A DNA stretch of 64,000 nt from contig NC_063151.1 of NCBI RefSeq assembly GCF_020921035.1, forward strand, positions 34,044,934 to 34,108,933. The letters run 5' to 3'. The notes beneath the pieces are model-generated. The model ran no database searches. It had not been told where the DNA came from and saw only the letters and a program-made list of their open reading frames with translations. This document shows, one piece after another, positions 46,633 to 59,280 of this stretch (position 1 is its first letter; each line of letters starts with the position of its first letter). The position numbers and the translations under genes were made by a program. This DNA comes from Rhodamnia argentea (taxonomy: Eukaryota > Streptophyta > Magnoliopsida > Myrtales > Myrtaceae).

Positions 46633-46730
46633 TGTTTGATGTTTTGTCTGCTTGAGAGAGAAAGAGAGGATAGAGAGAGAATGACGATCTGACTGGTGAG
46701 CGTTTGTGGTTTTGAGAGGGAGAGGTGAGT

Positions 46731-46737
46731 TTATATA
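46731..46737 (-). promoter_or_regulatory. Probable TATA box of the acyl-activating enzyme gene
   Basis: On the minus strand the sequence CCCTATATAAACTC lies about 100 bp upstream of the start codon. This would give a leader of about 70 nt that contains a CT-rich stretch. Further upstream is a GA microsatellite at about 46769-46788. Spacing and sequence are typical for plants. Confidence 0.6.
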
Positions 46738-46839
46738 GGGAGAGAGCAAAGTCATTTCAGGTGGCGGGGAGAGAGAGAGAGAGAGAGTTTGTAAGAATCG
46801 TGGAAGTTATCGGAGCAGCTGCAGCGAGATTACGGGCTT

Positions 46840-49800
46840 GACGAAGAAGGAGCAGTTGACCTTGTCCCTTTTCTTTTTTTCTTGAAATTTTCGCACTCGT
46901 GTTTAGGCTGCTTGACTTTGAACCCAACCACCAGAACCCACACCTCTCATTTCTTTACTAGTTTAGTAAAAGCTAAAAGGTATGTCACAGCCTTTACTTC
47001 CCTTAGATTAAGATTGATCATCAGAATCTAATGCGAAGCATCTAGCTAAGACACTCTTAGCCAACCCCGGCTCGTAAAACCCCTCGAACCGGGCAATCAA
47101 TTGAGGGTGGCTACATGGAATTTCCAACTCTGGAATTAGAAATTGTCTTCAATACTTGTTACGAGTAAATTGCTCTGAACTAGGGTAACATGCATAGTCT
47201 AAACTCATGGTTCTTTTCTACAACTAATTTTTGGAAAATGATTGCATGACGGTCACACTGTGCATGATCGTGTGACCGTGTTATGCTTATCTCAAAAAAT
47301 TTCACAACTTTTTTATTTATTTAATGTTATGTGCCAGCCACAAATTCTTTTGTGGCCGGCATTGGACCATCCACTGTTAAAACGACAGTGGACAGTCAGC
47401 CTAACAAGGCTCTTAATTTTTCGGCCTGGCTCTATTTCCGCTCCTTATAATCTATGTGTCAAAGAAGCTTTTCATGTAGAATTATTCAGTATTGAAAGGG
47501 GAAAAGGCAAAAGAAAAGTTACACATTTAGGTGTGTAGTTTGTCAAGGGCACGTCGCTTTTGAAACTGGTGTGGCTGCAAGTTGAGCCAATCCTTTGGCA
47601 AAGTCTCCCCTCCATATCCTCCTGTTTCTTATTCCCATGGCCTGCGCGTCTCCTTAAATTATGCCCACACCCGGTGGTTGCGACCTATAATAGATCAGAA
47701 CTTAATTTAGTTTAAGAACTCGGAATCGGTATTCGTATGTAAGCACGGCATCACTGACGCTCCACCTGCTGTTGGACCGTCAGCCGACGATGGCGAAAGG
47801 AGGGAAGAGAACATTATACCGACGATCGGGGCGGGATACGTGATTGAAAAAGTCCGCAGTCCTCATTGTGTTGGGTCACTCGACTTTTTTCTAATCCCCG
47901 TTGTTATGGAGGCACAGCATTTGGAAGATCCAGATGACATGACACGGCATGTGTTTTTTCCTTAATGATAGAGTCAAACGCAATAGGTAAGGTAATGTAA
48001 GAAGAGCCGAACCCGCAGCCCCCGACAAAAACACGAGATGAGGAATCAAGAACGAGGAGGGGGACTCTGTCTTTCTTTCGAGCAAGCAAGTCGTTCGTTT
48101 GGTGACCATATCGCCAATAGCTTATTGGGTCTTCCTTTTGTTATAAGTTTATTTCTTATTTGACGAAAAAGTTTTCTCAAGATCCGAGCGTAAATACCCA
48201 GGAAACAGCTGCAATATCATATCGTGTTTGGTGATATTCCTTCCTATCGGCTTCAGGTAGCGGTAAGGAAAAATACTATTTTGGAAACATGAGGGTCCGT
48301 AGTGTCATAAAGAAACATACGAAGTCCTTGTCGTTTCTAACATTGCAAACTCTAGTGTGTTACTTAAGAACTAGCCGCGGAGACCTGGATTGGAGAGAAA
48401 ACAAATGATTTATAGGCAGATCAACGCGGAGAAATTAGGTTACACCAACCGCATTCGATACGAAATGTCATGAACCACGAGAACGCCGAGTTCGATAGGA
48501 ATCTCCTGCTCCGACCCTCGAGACCAGATCTCGATTTACATGTTCGCTTAAGGTTCAACATTTGGGAAGTTTAGTTATCCGGGTTATTTCCGTGTGGGCG
48601 CATGTGCAACCTCTAGATCGTGGACTTTTGAAAATGAGGTTGCTATCCACGGTCAAGATCCGTCGAGACACTGAAAGGAGCGCCGTGCGGAACATGCCGA
48701 TGATCTTCGTCCTCGTCGTGGGTCTCGCGGGTACACTAGCCGAGCCTCCACACCCGCACACCCGAATCAGAAGACCAACAAAAAAAAAGAAAAGGACGGA
48801 GTGGGACTCTTACAACAAGTAGGTCTTCGTGGAAGTCGTGGAAACACGAAGCAAGCAGGGAAATTCCCAGTCGTTTTCTCAGTTCTTTCGGCGTCCACAC
48901 GCAGGGGAAAGAGACGAGAGGGGACTCTTACCGAGTCTTCTGGTCCTTCAACTCAACCACCAGGATCGCAAGACTTAACCAACGATTCCGTGTCTGGCTT
49001 GGCTCATTCTTTTATTTTCAAACAAACGTGACTGCCTCAAAATGCGCCCAGCTGCTTATTCCCCAAGAGGAAGCTTTCAAAAGTATTTTTTTTTTTTTTT
49101 ACGTAGAGTCTATCTCATCTGATATCTTATGCAAACTTCGAGACCAAAATGAAAAAAAAATAAAAGCACAAAAATAAAAGCAGCAGTTAAATGTCTACTA
49201 AGGTAGATTTATTGGTAACTCCCCGCTTAAAAATCCTCATCTCTCTCGATAATATTTCTAGCTACTATTGACGAGAAAGTCCATATTAAATGGACAATTG
49301 CTAGGTCGAATAACATCTACCGACCTTGTGAATCTTGTGAGAGGCGAACCATCTAAAACCCGGTCGGTGCGGCTCGGATATTGAGTCACACCCGAAGGAG
49401 CTTGGTGTTTTGTGGATACAATCGACTAAAGTTGCACGGATTTCAATTGAGATGTCCTCTGATTTTGACTTTTGTTCCATTGGCCATGAAGGGTAATCTT
49501 CGAACGTACGCTTCATTTTCGGAGAGGAGGATTTCTTTTGTGGTGGAGGGTGGATGTTTTCTCGATCACGAGAAGCTAAAGGACAAAGCAACGACAGGTT
49601 CGCAGCTTCTGGGGGACGACCCATGGGACCGTTCGTTCATGCGGTCATTCGTGCCTTCGACATTTCGTGGCCTACTTCAGACCTTGTGGTGTTGCACATG
49701 AACGTACTTTACTTCGTCTCCTCCTCCTCCTCGTTTTCCACGAGAAAGAAAACACGGTGAATCGCTTTCGCTCTCCGGTGACACGTTGAGCTTGAAGTCA

Positions 49801-51090
49801 GAAGAATCGTGGCCAGAGAAATCCAGAAGTATTTCTTTCTTTAATCCGTTTACACCACAGGGGTCAAAAGACTTTGGCCGGTGATGCATCCTAACTACTA
49901 CGAGATGCGGATGGGCCCTGATGAAATACATCGGCACCCCTGGCGAAAGTTTTAAATCATCCGAGTTTGCAACTCCTTCTGTGATTATTGTAATAGATGC
50001 CTGATACTTAAGAGAAGCGGTTGGATGCATAACATAATAGGGATTTTTGATGTAGTTGCAAGGATAAGCTCCTTTTTTCGAAAATTAGGACGAGTTACTT
50101 CACGCCACTCCCGCTGCTTCATTCATTTGCTTGATTAAGCTTAATATATAGACGCAGTCTTTAATTTATCGCGAGAAAAATAGTTTGCATCTAAATCATA
50201 AAAATAAATAATAAGTAATTATAAATTACTATGGGATCCACTCCCTTAAAATTTTTGGGCTCCCAACATAATATGACTCTCATAATGACCCAAAACCCGT
50301 TATGCTCGCCAAACCCTTAATGATATATCTTAGTAGACAGGGAGATCATGCTTTGGCAATGAATTTATTATATTCATGGTGAATCATTCAAACGAATATG
50401 ACAAGGATCCGATATCACAACCTACTCCGCGAGAAGCGTGTGGTACTGTTGATGCCTTAATTGACTTTCGTGATACTGTTCATTTTGTCGATAAATTTTA
50501 AGTGCATAGTCTGTATATTCCTTTCCAACTCAATTCATGTGCATCCCCGTTGATGAGATCTTCGGTCAACTCTCGTTACAATTATTATTAGAGAATCCAC
50601 AGTTATAAACGTGGGTTGTGTATTAAAAAGTCAAACTGCTCGAGCTGTGCACCACATAAAGATTAAGGGAGAAGATATATCTCAAACAGAGAGGAAAAAA
50701 AAAAGTTAAAATTGGGGTGGTGTAGCCGTAGGGGACTGAAAAAGAAGGCAATGAATAGATAGTGGTATGATGGCCGATGGGAGCAAAATTTTTGTGCTTT
50801 GGCGACCAATCAAAAGTTGGTGAAGTCGTGGGGCTTTTGCAATGGGGTTTTGTTTTTTTATTGGATAGATGATTGAGGCCTTTTTTTCAATTGGTTCTTG
50901 CGCTCAACTGGCATACAGAAGTTGAGAAATGATTTGAAACCATAAACTAAAGAAGGAGAATCAGAAAACCAGGGTTTGTTCGGTAGAGGCCGACACATGA
51001 CACCTGACAATTAATTGATTTATTTGCAGTTCCTTCCAAGTGACGCACGCATTCACATTTTAATTTTGGACACCATGCGCATGGCAAGGT
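46840..51090. other. Intergenic region without recognised genes
   Basis: Contains several short frames without known domains. The longest credible one is on the minus strand at 49677-50030 (117 codons, with LDFSGHDSSDFKLNVSPE), which I do not recognise and which has no obvious splice partners. The sequence is less AT-rich at 48.5-49.0 and 49.3-49.9 kb, so a decayed gene or large element is possible. Confidence 0.35.
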
Positions 51091-51097
51091 TATGCGT

Positions 51098-51469
51098 GTT
51101 GGAATAGAGCTTGCAAGAGCTCTTTTCGAGCATTATTTTGCATACCGCCTACGTCATATTGAGAAAAACGGACCATCAACTCGTGGCATGTATCGAGAAA
51201 AGGCTCCCTATTCTTGGTGCTAGCAGAGAAAATGTCAAACAATAATCGATCACCCCCCAAGGCGCTGACAAAAGGTTCAGGACTGAAGGTTTAGAACTGG
51301 ATGTCAGAATAGACCTCGCAAGAGCTCTTTCCATAGCATTATTTGCATATCACCTACATCATATTGAGAAAATCTGCCATTGACTTGTGGTATGCATCAA
51401 GAAAATGTCTCCCTATTTTTGGCGCTAGTAGAGAAAGGGTGAACGATACTCAAATCACTCCCCTTTGAA
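51098..51469. repeat. Imperfect tandem duplication, unit about 200 bp
   Basis: Copy 1 (about 51098-51258) and copy 2 (about 51301-51469) share gcaagagctcttt, gcattattt, cctac(g/a)tcatattgaga and agagaaa in the same order, with many substitutions. No coding potential is evident. Confidence 0.7.
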
Positions 51470-51599
51470 CTTCCTTAGCTATCTCCTTTGTTTTAAGATG
51501 GTAATGGACAAGTCTTATTTATCACTCTCTCAAGATAAAAATAATAACAACAATAATTGACCCTGACTCTCGTTGAATGAATTTTCACACATGTACATA

Positions 51600-52610
51600 T
51601 AGTTTGGTCTATACCGAGAAAATTATCAAAAAAGTCCTAACCCTTTTGTATTTGTGTCCATTCGGTCCATCAAGCTAATTTTGATCGAAGATCGCTAACG
51701 TGTGTTAGATATATTATATATATATTAGGACTAGAGTTTTTCCTTTAATATATGTATTTACGTTTATACCCTTCTTTGTATGTATGCTTATATCGGCCTT
51801 GTGCCTAATTGTAAATCAAGCATTCCATTATTCACTTCTCTAAATCTAACAACATGAACGCCAACATTTGTTTGTGGTACGATCAGGATCGACGTGAATA
51901 ATTTTTAATAATATTTATATATATATATATTTTTTCAAACTTTTTGTTTATTTTTTTGGCTTTCTTTCTCTTCCTTTTTCTTTTCCTTCGCTTCTTCATC
52001 TAGCCAATTGCCGGACCTCTCTAATGGCCGCCGATCGTCCAGAGTCAAAGTGCCTTCGATTTCGAATTCGCCGGCCTCGGGCAAGCCTAGACGAATCAAA
52101 TAATTTGTTTCCACCCTCAAAGTTACTGTACACAAGAGATGCTGCAATACATTGGGGCTCCTCTCAAATTGCGAGGTACGGTACAACTCATCAATAATTC
52201 TCACACGACCATTCCCGGATTGATCGATCATGGAAGAATTGAAAGGTGTCCACTGATGCAGAGTGCTTCGTGGCATCATTTCCCGGGACGGCCCTTCCAC
52301 GCCGAATGCTCGATATGGTTGCCGTGATGGCGATAGCTCATACCGTAAATCCAGTCACTGGGATAGGGCCCCTTACACTTTTCGGAGTCGCATCAATGTC
52401 AGGTTCGGACGTGAGCCATACGCAGTTTTCCCTCCACCACAACTTTTCATGGAATTGCGATTCCTCTGTCTTTTCTCTTCGGGTACCGTACGACATACCG
52501 AACGAAAAATATCTCTTTCACCATCTTTTGCTACTGCTCTTTTCATCTTTGCACAAGGCCATGCTGTCGGGCCCTCTCCGTCTCTCCGGTTAATCCGATA
52601 AGCATTCGCA
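51600..52610. other. Repeat-derived intergenic region
   Basis: A short arm fragment of fold-back family B (tttgtgtccattcggtccat, about 51640-51690) is followed by a GC-richer piece at 51990-52090 and overlapping frames at 52139-52601 without recognisable domains. Confidence 0.35.
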
Positions 52611-52624
52611 TATTTGCTGGCTAA

Positions 52625-52995
52625 AGCACGTTATAAGTATCAAAATTTATGTACTATGTTTATTTTAATACCAAAATTTTCAAAATAATCACTTAAATAT
52701 TAAATTTTTTGAAAAACGTTTACTTCAATACCAACTTTGATTTGGACTAACGTGATTTGCGGAAAATCCGACGTCCCCGGTTTTTCTAATTAATATTTGA
52801 GTTGAGTGGCTCGCTGAAGTTGGTACTAAAGTGTGCGTTTTTTGAAAAATTTGACACTTATGCAATCGTTTTGAAAGATTTGATATTGAAGTGATCGTTT
52901 TCTAAAAAAATTGACATTTAACTAATCATTTTAGAAGTTTTGGCATTAAAATGTGTGTTGTACATAAGTTTTGACACTTATAATGTACTTAAGTC
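52625..52995. mobile_element. Fold-back family D element, about 370 bp
   Basis: Left arm phrases (ttataagtatcaaaatttat, taataccaaaattttcaaaa, cttcaataccaac) are mirrored on the right (aagttttgacacttataa, agaagttttggcattaaaa, gttggtactaaag). The spacer has tccgacgtccccgg. Arms are about 150 bp and degenerate. Confidence 0.65.
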
Positions 52996-53444
52996 CATTT
53001 TTGCTTGTGCATTATGCCAAGAACCTAGTTTATACTAGTCCTTTTGCATATGCATTTGCAATAGATTTATAAGAGACCATCCATCTAACTGATGTTTGCA
53101 TAAACTCGTTGAGACGGAACATTAAATCATTCTCCATCGATCACTGAGTTTATGTGTGTGTTTTTACATTATTTTGAACAGTGAAATAATTCAGAAAACA
53201 GATTTTCTAGTTAGGCATGTCGGATTTTGTTCAACCAAGGATTGGTAATACAACATATTCTCTTCTATCATTAGGCGCGATGGATTCCTTATTGTGAAGC
53301 AAATGTTCTTTATAGTCTTCCTTGTTGAGAAGCAAATGCCCTTTATAGAGTAGTCTTATGACCCGACATGTCTAGATTTGTATTGTGTACTTCAACACTA
53401 TTCATGGACACATTGAAGTCATGAGAATAATGGGAAAATTAAGC

Positions 53445-54240
53445 AAAAAAAAATACCAAACTCATCATATGGTGACCAATTTAGTCCCAACCTTTTGAAT
53501 TGTGTCAAATTAGTTATAAATCTTTTGACAATTTGCCAATTAGTCATTTCAGCCAATTTTAGCTAGAAATGATTGACATGACGGTTTAGTCAATGCCGGT
53601 TCTCCTACATGGCACCGTCGGTGTTGACGTGGACATTTTTTTTGAATTTTCAGATATTCTTTTTTTCCTTTCCTTTTTCTTTTTTCTTTTTCCCTCATCC
53701 CTCCTTCAGCCGTCACCAGGACCATGCTGATTACCAAGAGAGGTTGTTGGTCACCGGTGAGGGGTCCCTGCCGACCTCAAGCCATGGCCACCCTCGCCTG
53801 TCCTTGGGGAGGGTTACCCTTGCCCGCCCAAGCAAGGGGGACCCTCGCCAAATTGTACGATGGAGGCTATTACCTAAGGTGCCACCAACGATTGACAGGG
53901 CTAGCAATAGCTAGCGCAGGGAAAAAGAGAAAAAACAAACAAAAGAAGATAATTATTTTCATAAATTTAAAAAAGTAGAAAAAAATTACTTATGTCAAGA
54001 TCGACCATGTTACGTAAAACGGTAGATGTTGACTAGATCGCCACATCGTTGATTTGGCCGAAAGGACTAACTTAGCAAATTATAAAAAGGTTTATAACTA
54101 AATTGGCACAAAATTAAAAGGTTTAGGATTAAATTGATAAATGGTCAAAATATTCAGGATTGAATTAATGTAATCGAAAAATTAGAAACTAAATTGACCG
54201 CCATACAATAGGTTCAGGGATTTTTAGGACATTATTTTAT
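53445..54240. mobile_element. Fold-back family B element, about 800 bp, with GC-rich core
   Basis: Long inverted arms: left ggtgaccaatttagtccc and gacaatttgccaattagtca, right gactaacttagcaaatta and actaaattgaccgccatac. The core at about 53700-53910 is GC-rich (ccctgccgacctcaag, ggcgagggt-type wording). A spurious frame crosses the core. This is the best-preserved member of the family in the window. Confidence 0.7.
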
Positions 54241-55079
54241 AAGAATAAACGAGACCTTCAAGTCAAAGGACCTCGTACCAACATTTAATTATTCTGACAG
54301 ATTTTTTTGGGTTGTCCAGCTCAGCATTTGTCATCCACAAATGCTTGTATATTCACCAGATATCATACATGCAGGTGCAATACACAACCCCTTGTTTATA
54401 GGCATCATGCCCGATTGTGCTTCCAAGTTATGAGGATCGGATAATAAGAGTATCATTCCCTCTCATAATGCTCTCTATCGATCTCTCTACACAATATCAT
54501 CTCGGATGATTTCTGTAATATCCGAAATATGCATGTCAGCAAATTTATCGACTATATAAAGCACGTAGCTCTCCCTTTTTGGCAATGGAAAATCCAAGAT
54601 TCCGCGGCTTTACGGCGGTGCACTAGTATTGGGTCATCGATGTCGAAAGCCTAGAGGTTGTCGATTAGCTGACCCTAACTTACCTAATGTCCGTTTGGAG
54701 CATAACTTGATAAAGTATTTCTAATTTCATATATAGTTAGCATGGTTGGCGTGATGATGCACCGATCCAGATATTTAAGAGGGATTAGGAATCGTAACCA
54801 CCTTTGTATTTTAGAAAACAGAATCATTTTTTATTGGCTCCTCTAACCATTTGATTCTTGCATTATATAACAAATGAATGCGCAAACACCATTATTTAAT
54901 GATTGGGTTACTTAGAGAGAGCGGGTCTTAAATGGGTTACTTAGAAACTTAATGGGTTTTAAATATATCATAAATGATTTAGTTAAGATGACTATCTAAA
55001 GTAAGTCACAAATAGATTTTCCGAATATTTTTTAGAAATCAATTATTTAATGATTTGTTATTTTATCTTATTATATATA

Positions 55080-55310
55080 TATATATATATTTTTTTTTTT
55101 TCCTTTTTCTTTTTTCTCCTTCTCCTCCTACCTTCGTCACGACGGGCCGATGATCGCCACCGGTAAACCCGGAGCTCGCGGGTCTCGGGCAAGCTCGAGG
55201 TCACGAGGATTGGCGTCGTTTGCGCCCGGTTGCCGACCGTCGCCGAGGCTTGATGACCGGCGAACAAAGGAGGAAGAAAGAAAAAAGAAAAGAATTAAAA
55301 AAAAAACAAA
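55080..55310. other. GC-rich block between AT and A-rich tracts
   Basis: A (TA)n and T-run (55070-55100) is followed by a GC-rich block (cgatgatcgccaccgg, tcgggcaagctcgaggtc) and then a purine-rich stretch. The wording resembles the GC-rich cores of the fold-back elements, here without clear arms. Confidence 0.45.
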
Positions 55311-55690
55311 ATAAAAAATCATTTTTTTAAATTATCAAAATTGCACATTATATTTTAGGAATATATTTTTTCAAGAATTTGTAAGGAACAAAGTTTTCTA
55401 AATTGGAATAAATATTAAAGCATTTTAACAATATGGGTCGTAGGTAGCCACCGTAGTTGGCCGGCCAACCTCACCGGTCGTATTGGACCAAAAAAAAAAA
55501 AAAAAAACCTCACCGGTCGTAAAAGAAAAAAAGAAAAGAAAGAAAGAAAAAGCACATAAAAAATCAGAATTTTTTTTGGAAACTATAAAAATTTGTTTTA
55601 GCAATGTATATCTTTAAAAATGTGTAAGAAACAATTTTCTCTAAACTGAATTTTAATATTCAAGTGCTTTAACAATATGGGTCGGGTATG
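55310..55690. repeat. Imperfect tandem duplication, unit about 240 bp
   Basis: The two halves share aaaaatca, cttt/gttttctaaa, taatatt and the ending caatatgggtcg (about 55429-55440 and 55674-55685). Between them is a tract with the repeated phrase cctcaccggtcgta. Confidence 0.65.
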
Positions 55691-56444
55691 AGTTGCTTAT
55701 TTGTATAGTATAAAAATACATCAAAACGAATTAAATTGATCAATATGGGTACGACTGTTTTCGACCCGACCCGACCCATCCATTTGACGGCTCTAATACC
55801 AAGTATATAAGTGGTGATTAAAGTTCCTTTCATCTAGCTCAAGCTATGAGATCACCCCTTTCATTCTTGGGGCAAGGGGGGGGAGGTAATTCAGTCGACA
55901 CAGTTCGATATTTAACTTTAACTCGACTTGGTACTTGATTCATTCTTTATTGGCTTGTACGCTAAGAATATATTGTTGCTTATTAACTGTCGGTTTAAGC
56001 TTTTGGAGAAAAACGATTTGTCTTACAAGCTAGCTCGATCGAGTTTTTGATGCTGGCAACTCGAGCTCAGTTCGAATAAGTACTGAATGAGGACAAGTTC
56101 GACTCCATGGCTTAGTATGTTTCAACCAAAGCTCGAATCGAACTGGATGCTCGAGCTTAAACTACGAAGATATTCCCCGATTTGAGCAACATCCAACGTT
56201 TGGCTTTGGGTACCCATACTAGTTGTAACGTACTCCTTTGTGGCGTGTCATGAGGCTGGAGCTACCCTACAAAAGATGCATGCATCCATCGATTCATGAG
56301 TCTACCGAAAACGAAGTCCTATTCCCACTATTCTTTCGAAAACCATACAAATGAGCAGACGTTTTACAAATGACTAGTGTGGGCAGAATCTAGAAATCAA
56401 AAGACAGCGAGTGATGGTCACTTCGGCCGAGGGAAAAGTTAGGA

Positions 56445-56680
56445 TGCTGCAAAGTTAGAAAGGATTTTACTAGCATAACAGTTTTTAAGTAATTGTGAGA
56501 GTAACAACATGTTGTGGATAACAAAAAAAATTATTGAATGAGTGGTTATTACAAAAATTTCTAATTTTTTCTTTTATGATTTTATGGCCTAGAACAAGAA
56601 GTTAATCTCACAGCAAATTAAAATTAGTCATATAATTATATCTCAAGTGAAAAATTCACACTGCTATATGTACAGTAGAG
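56445..56680. repeat. Dispersed repeat, second copy of that at 2610-2815
   Basis: Shares with 2610-2815 the ordered phrases tttgctagcataacag or tttactagcataacag, tgtgagagtaa, ttatggcc/ttatgacc cagaaca, and aatctcacag/aatctcatag. Spacing is alike. Class unknown; no ends or coding sequence were identified. Confidence 0.65.
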
Positions 56681-56684
56681 GCAT

Positions 56685-57700
56685 AATTACCAAAATAATT
56701 GTGAACCTATTGTACGGACATCATATCTTATTCCTAACAGTTTCAATTTTGCTAATTTAGTCCCAAATTTTTTTAGCGATTTGACACTATCATTCTTTCG
56801 GCCAATTTTGGACATCGGCAGTCCTACGTAGCGCGATCGGTTGACGTGGATAATTTTAAAAAATCTTTTAAAATTTGACTTTTTACTCTTTTTACATTTT
56901 TTTCTTTAGCATTGCAAAAAACTACCCACGGTCCTACGTGGCATCTGTATGATTGACCTCGTATATGCTGATTAGGGATGATCAACGGGCGAATCAAAAA
57001 GGGCCGAACTTACCACCTACCCTATCTATCTTTACCGACACCCGACCATAGTGTAATTAATGCTTTCGTATAAAAAGGATTTAGCTTGGGCAAGTTTGGA
57101 GGAGCCCCGTCGGGTGGGCCCGGTGCAAGAAAGAAAAGGCTTGCCCAGACCTGATTGTACCACATCGGAGCCGGTGGGTTTCAATGAAGGCGTTGACGTA
57201 AATGCCGGCGGTTCTATGTGTAGTAGGTGCCGACGTGAATTTTTTAAAATAATTTTTTTATTTTGTTATTTATATATTTATTTATCGAGGGCCTGCGAGA
57301 GTCGCTGGCAGAACCCTACTGGCCACAAGCGAGGGCCGATGACCCTTGCCAGCAGTGGGCGAAGGCTACGTGCCCTTGCAGATTCTAGATGTTGCGACCT
57401 CGCCTGACCTAGATATGGACAAGGGCCACGAATCCCTTGCATAGTGCCGACAACCTGAGGCCAGTAGAGGTCGGCTGGCGACCCTCAATTCAAAAAAAAA
57501 AAAAAAGACTAAAGAAAAGGAAAAGAAAACAAATGAAGAAAAAATTTAAAAAAAAATTGTCCACGTCGCCGATTTCTGACCAAAATCAATCGGATAGACT
57601 CAATTAGCGCAAATAAAAAATATTTAAGACTAAATTTGCACAATCGAAAAATTTTGGACTGAATTGACATTAATGTAATAGGCTTATCACTTTTTTGGCA
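56685..57700. mobile_element. Fold-back family B element, about 1 kb, with GC-rich core
   Basis: Left arm: gtgaacctattgtacggaca and ttcggccaattttggac. Right arm, mirrored: gactgaattgacattaatgt and aataggctta. Inner border: tacgtagcgcgatcggttga on the left, ccacgtcgccgatttctgac on the right. The core at 57280-57490 is GC-rich (cgagggccgatgacccttgc). A 115-codon frame across the core (57060-57407) is not convincing as a gene. Confidence 0.65.
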
Positions 57701-58520
57701 CTTTTCCCCAACCTAATGCATGTTACATCTTTGGCACCAATCGTTTTCATCCTCGTCCTTATGTTTTGGATCTCCAACTCTAATACATGTCCACCACAAT
57801 TCTCAGGAACAGTAAAATTCACCATTAATGTTCGTTGAATCATAGTGGGCATGCGCGACATCACGGAAGAACGACCTTTTCGAGCGATCGTTTTCGAAGT
57901 TTTATTTTTTGAGGAGGCGGAGCGAATAATAAATTCAGCTTCTCAGACATTTTGGTGAAAGGGGGGGGAGCGGTGAGGATGGCTCTCGAAGGAAAGAGAG
58001 GCAGCCAACCTGGGCTGGTCAACCACGTGAAGTGCGTACACGAGCCGTTCCACACCACAACGACTCCGCCCTTTGAATTTGCACCTTGACCACCATTCAC
58101 TTTCAGTTCGAGCTGAACCCCATGGGGTTTAATGCAACGGCAGCCCTGTCTCCGAGCGGGCCTCCGCCCCCACCGCCATCTTCTTCTTCTTTCTCTTCCT
58201 CTTCTTCTCCTTCCTCTTCCGGCTTTGGCGTGTTTCGTGGTCAAGAATCGGGTTTGGGACGCCTGCCGTAGAGCCCACAATTCGCGCGTGCTTGGAATCG
58301 TCAATAATATTTTAATTTTTTTTTCGAATTTATTTTATTTTCCTTTTCTTTTTTTGAATTTATTTTATTTTCTTTATAAAAAATCATTCAAAATTATCCA
58401 CGTCGGTGCCGGTCTAGGACGGCCAGCGTTCACAATTCACATCGGTGATTTTCAGCATAATTAAAATGTTTAGTACTGAATTGAAAAAAAGCAGGATAGA
58501 TTTAGGCATTTCCAGACAAT
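57700..58520. other. Unassigned, GC-richer region ending in a family B arm
   Basis: Frames on both strands at 57861-58304 are low complexity (runs of Pro/Ser or Arg), so coding is doubtful. At 58390-58510 there is a right-arm fragment of fold-back family B (ttatccacgtcggtgccgg, atgtttagtactgaattg). Confidence 0.35.
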
Positions 58521-59280
58521 TTTCTCCTGATTTTCATTGCGAAAGAAATCCAGACATCGTGGCGACAGATCGGTGTGGCAATGGGCCTCTTTGTCTGCAC
58601 CGTGGCTCGTTAGACGGGGGGCCGGATGGAATTCCAAGTAACCATCACTTGATTCTCAACATCCCCATACGATTACGTGTTTGGTCAATGGCAAGAAAAG
58701 CGTGGTGGGTTGCTTTATCTCCCCGTGCATTTCGTGGCCCTGGATTAGTTGGTTCTGCTTTGCTAAGTGATCGCCGTGTCCATTGTCGATGAACAATTGC
58801 TCCTTTTCCGGTTCTTCTTCTTCTTCTTCTTCTTTTCATTTTGTAAGATATTCGATACAATTTCCTTTCTCAAAGAAAAACTAAGAAAGTAAACAAATTT
58901 GAGGCCGCTACTTTAAATTGCAATAGAATGATTGAGTGCAATTTTGCCTCTCTCTGTCCTTTTTTTTTTTATAATGAAAATTAGGTGGATTTAGTCATAT
59001 ATGGGATAAAATATATCTAATAGATATTCGGGGTGTCCGTTTGTCAAGACCCCTCGATCTACATTAACAGGTGGATAGGTATGTTCGACTTAGCGAGGAA
59101 TGGAATCGCAACTAATAGATCCCTCTCTTATGTGGTAGGAGTAATAAAAATCACATTTTTTAGGTAAGTAAATCTCAGAATATGTGAATTGCCCAACTAA
59201 TCTCATGGATCATGATTCATTCGTTTTCAATTAGTGGTGTGAAGAATCGAACCTTCGTCAAGCGCTAAATTCAAACACAT

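Noticed and set aside
53609..53978. Overlapping frames in the GC-rich core of a fold-back element
   Set aside because: The core is repeated in other elements and the frames begin in T- or A-rich arms; no domain is visible.
57861..58304. 147-codon minus-strand frame
   Set aside because: Arginine-rich low complexity in the middle and no family; the opposite strand is equally open, which points to composition.
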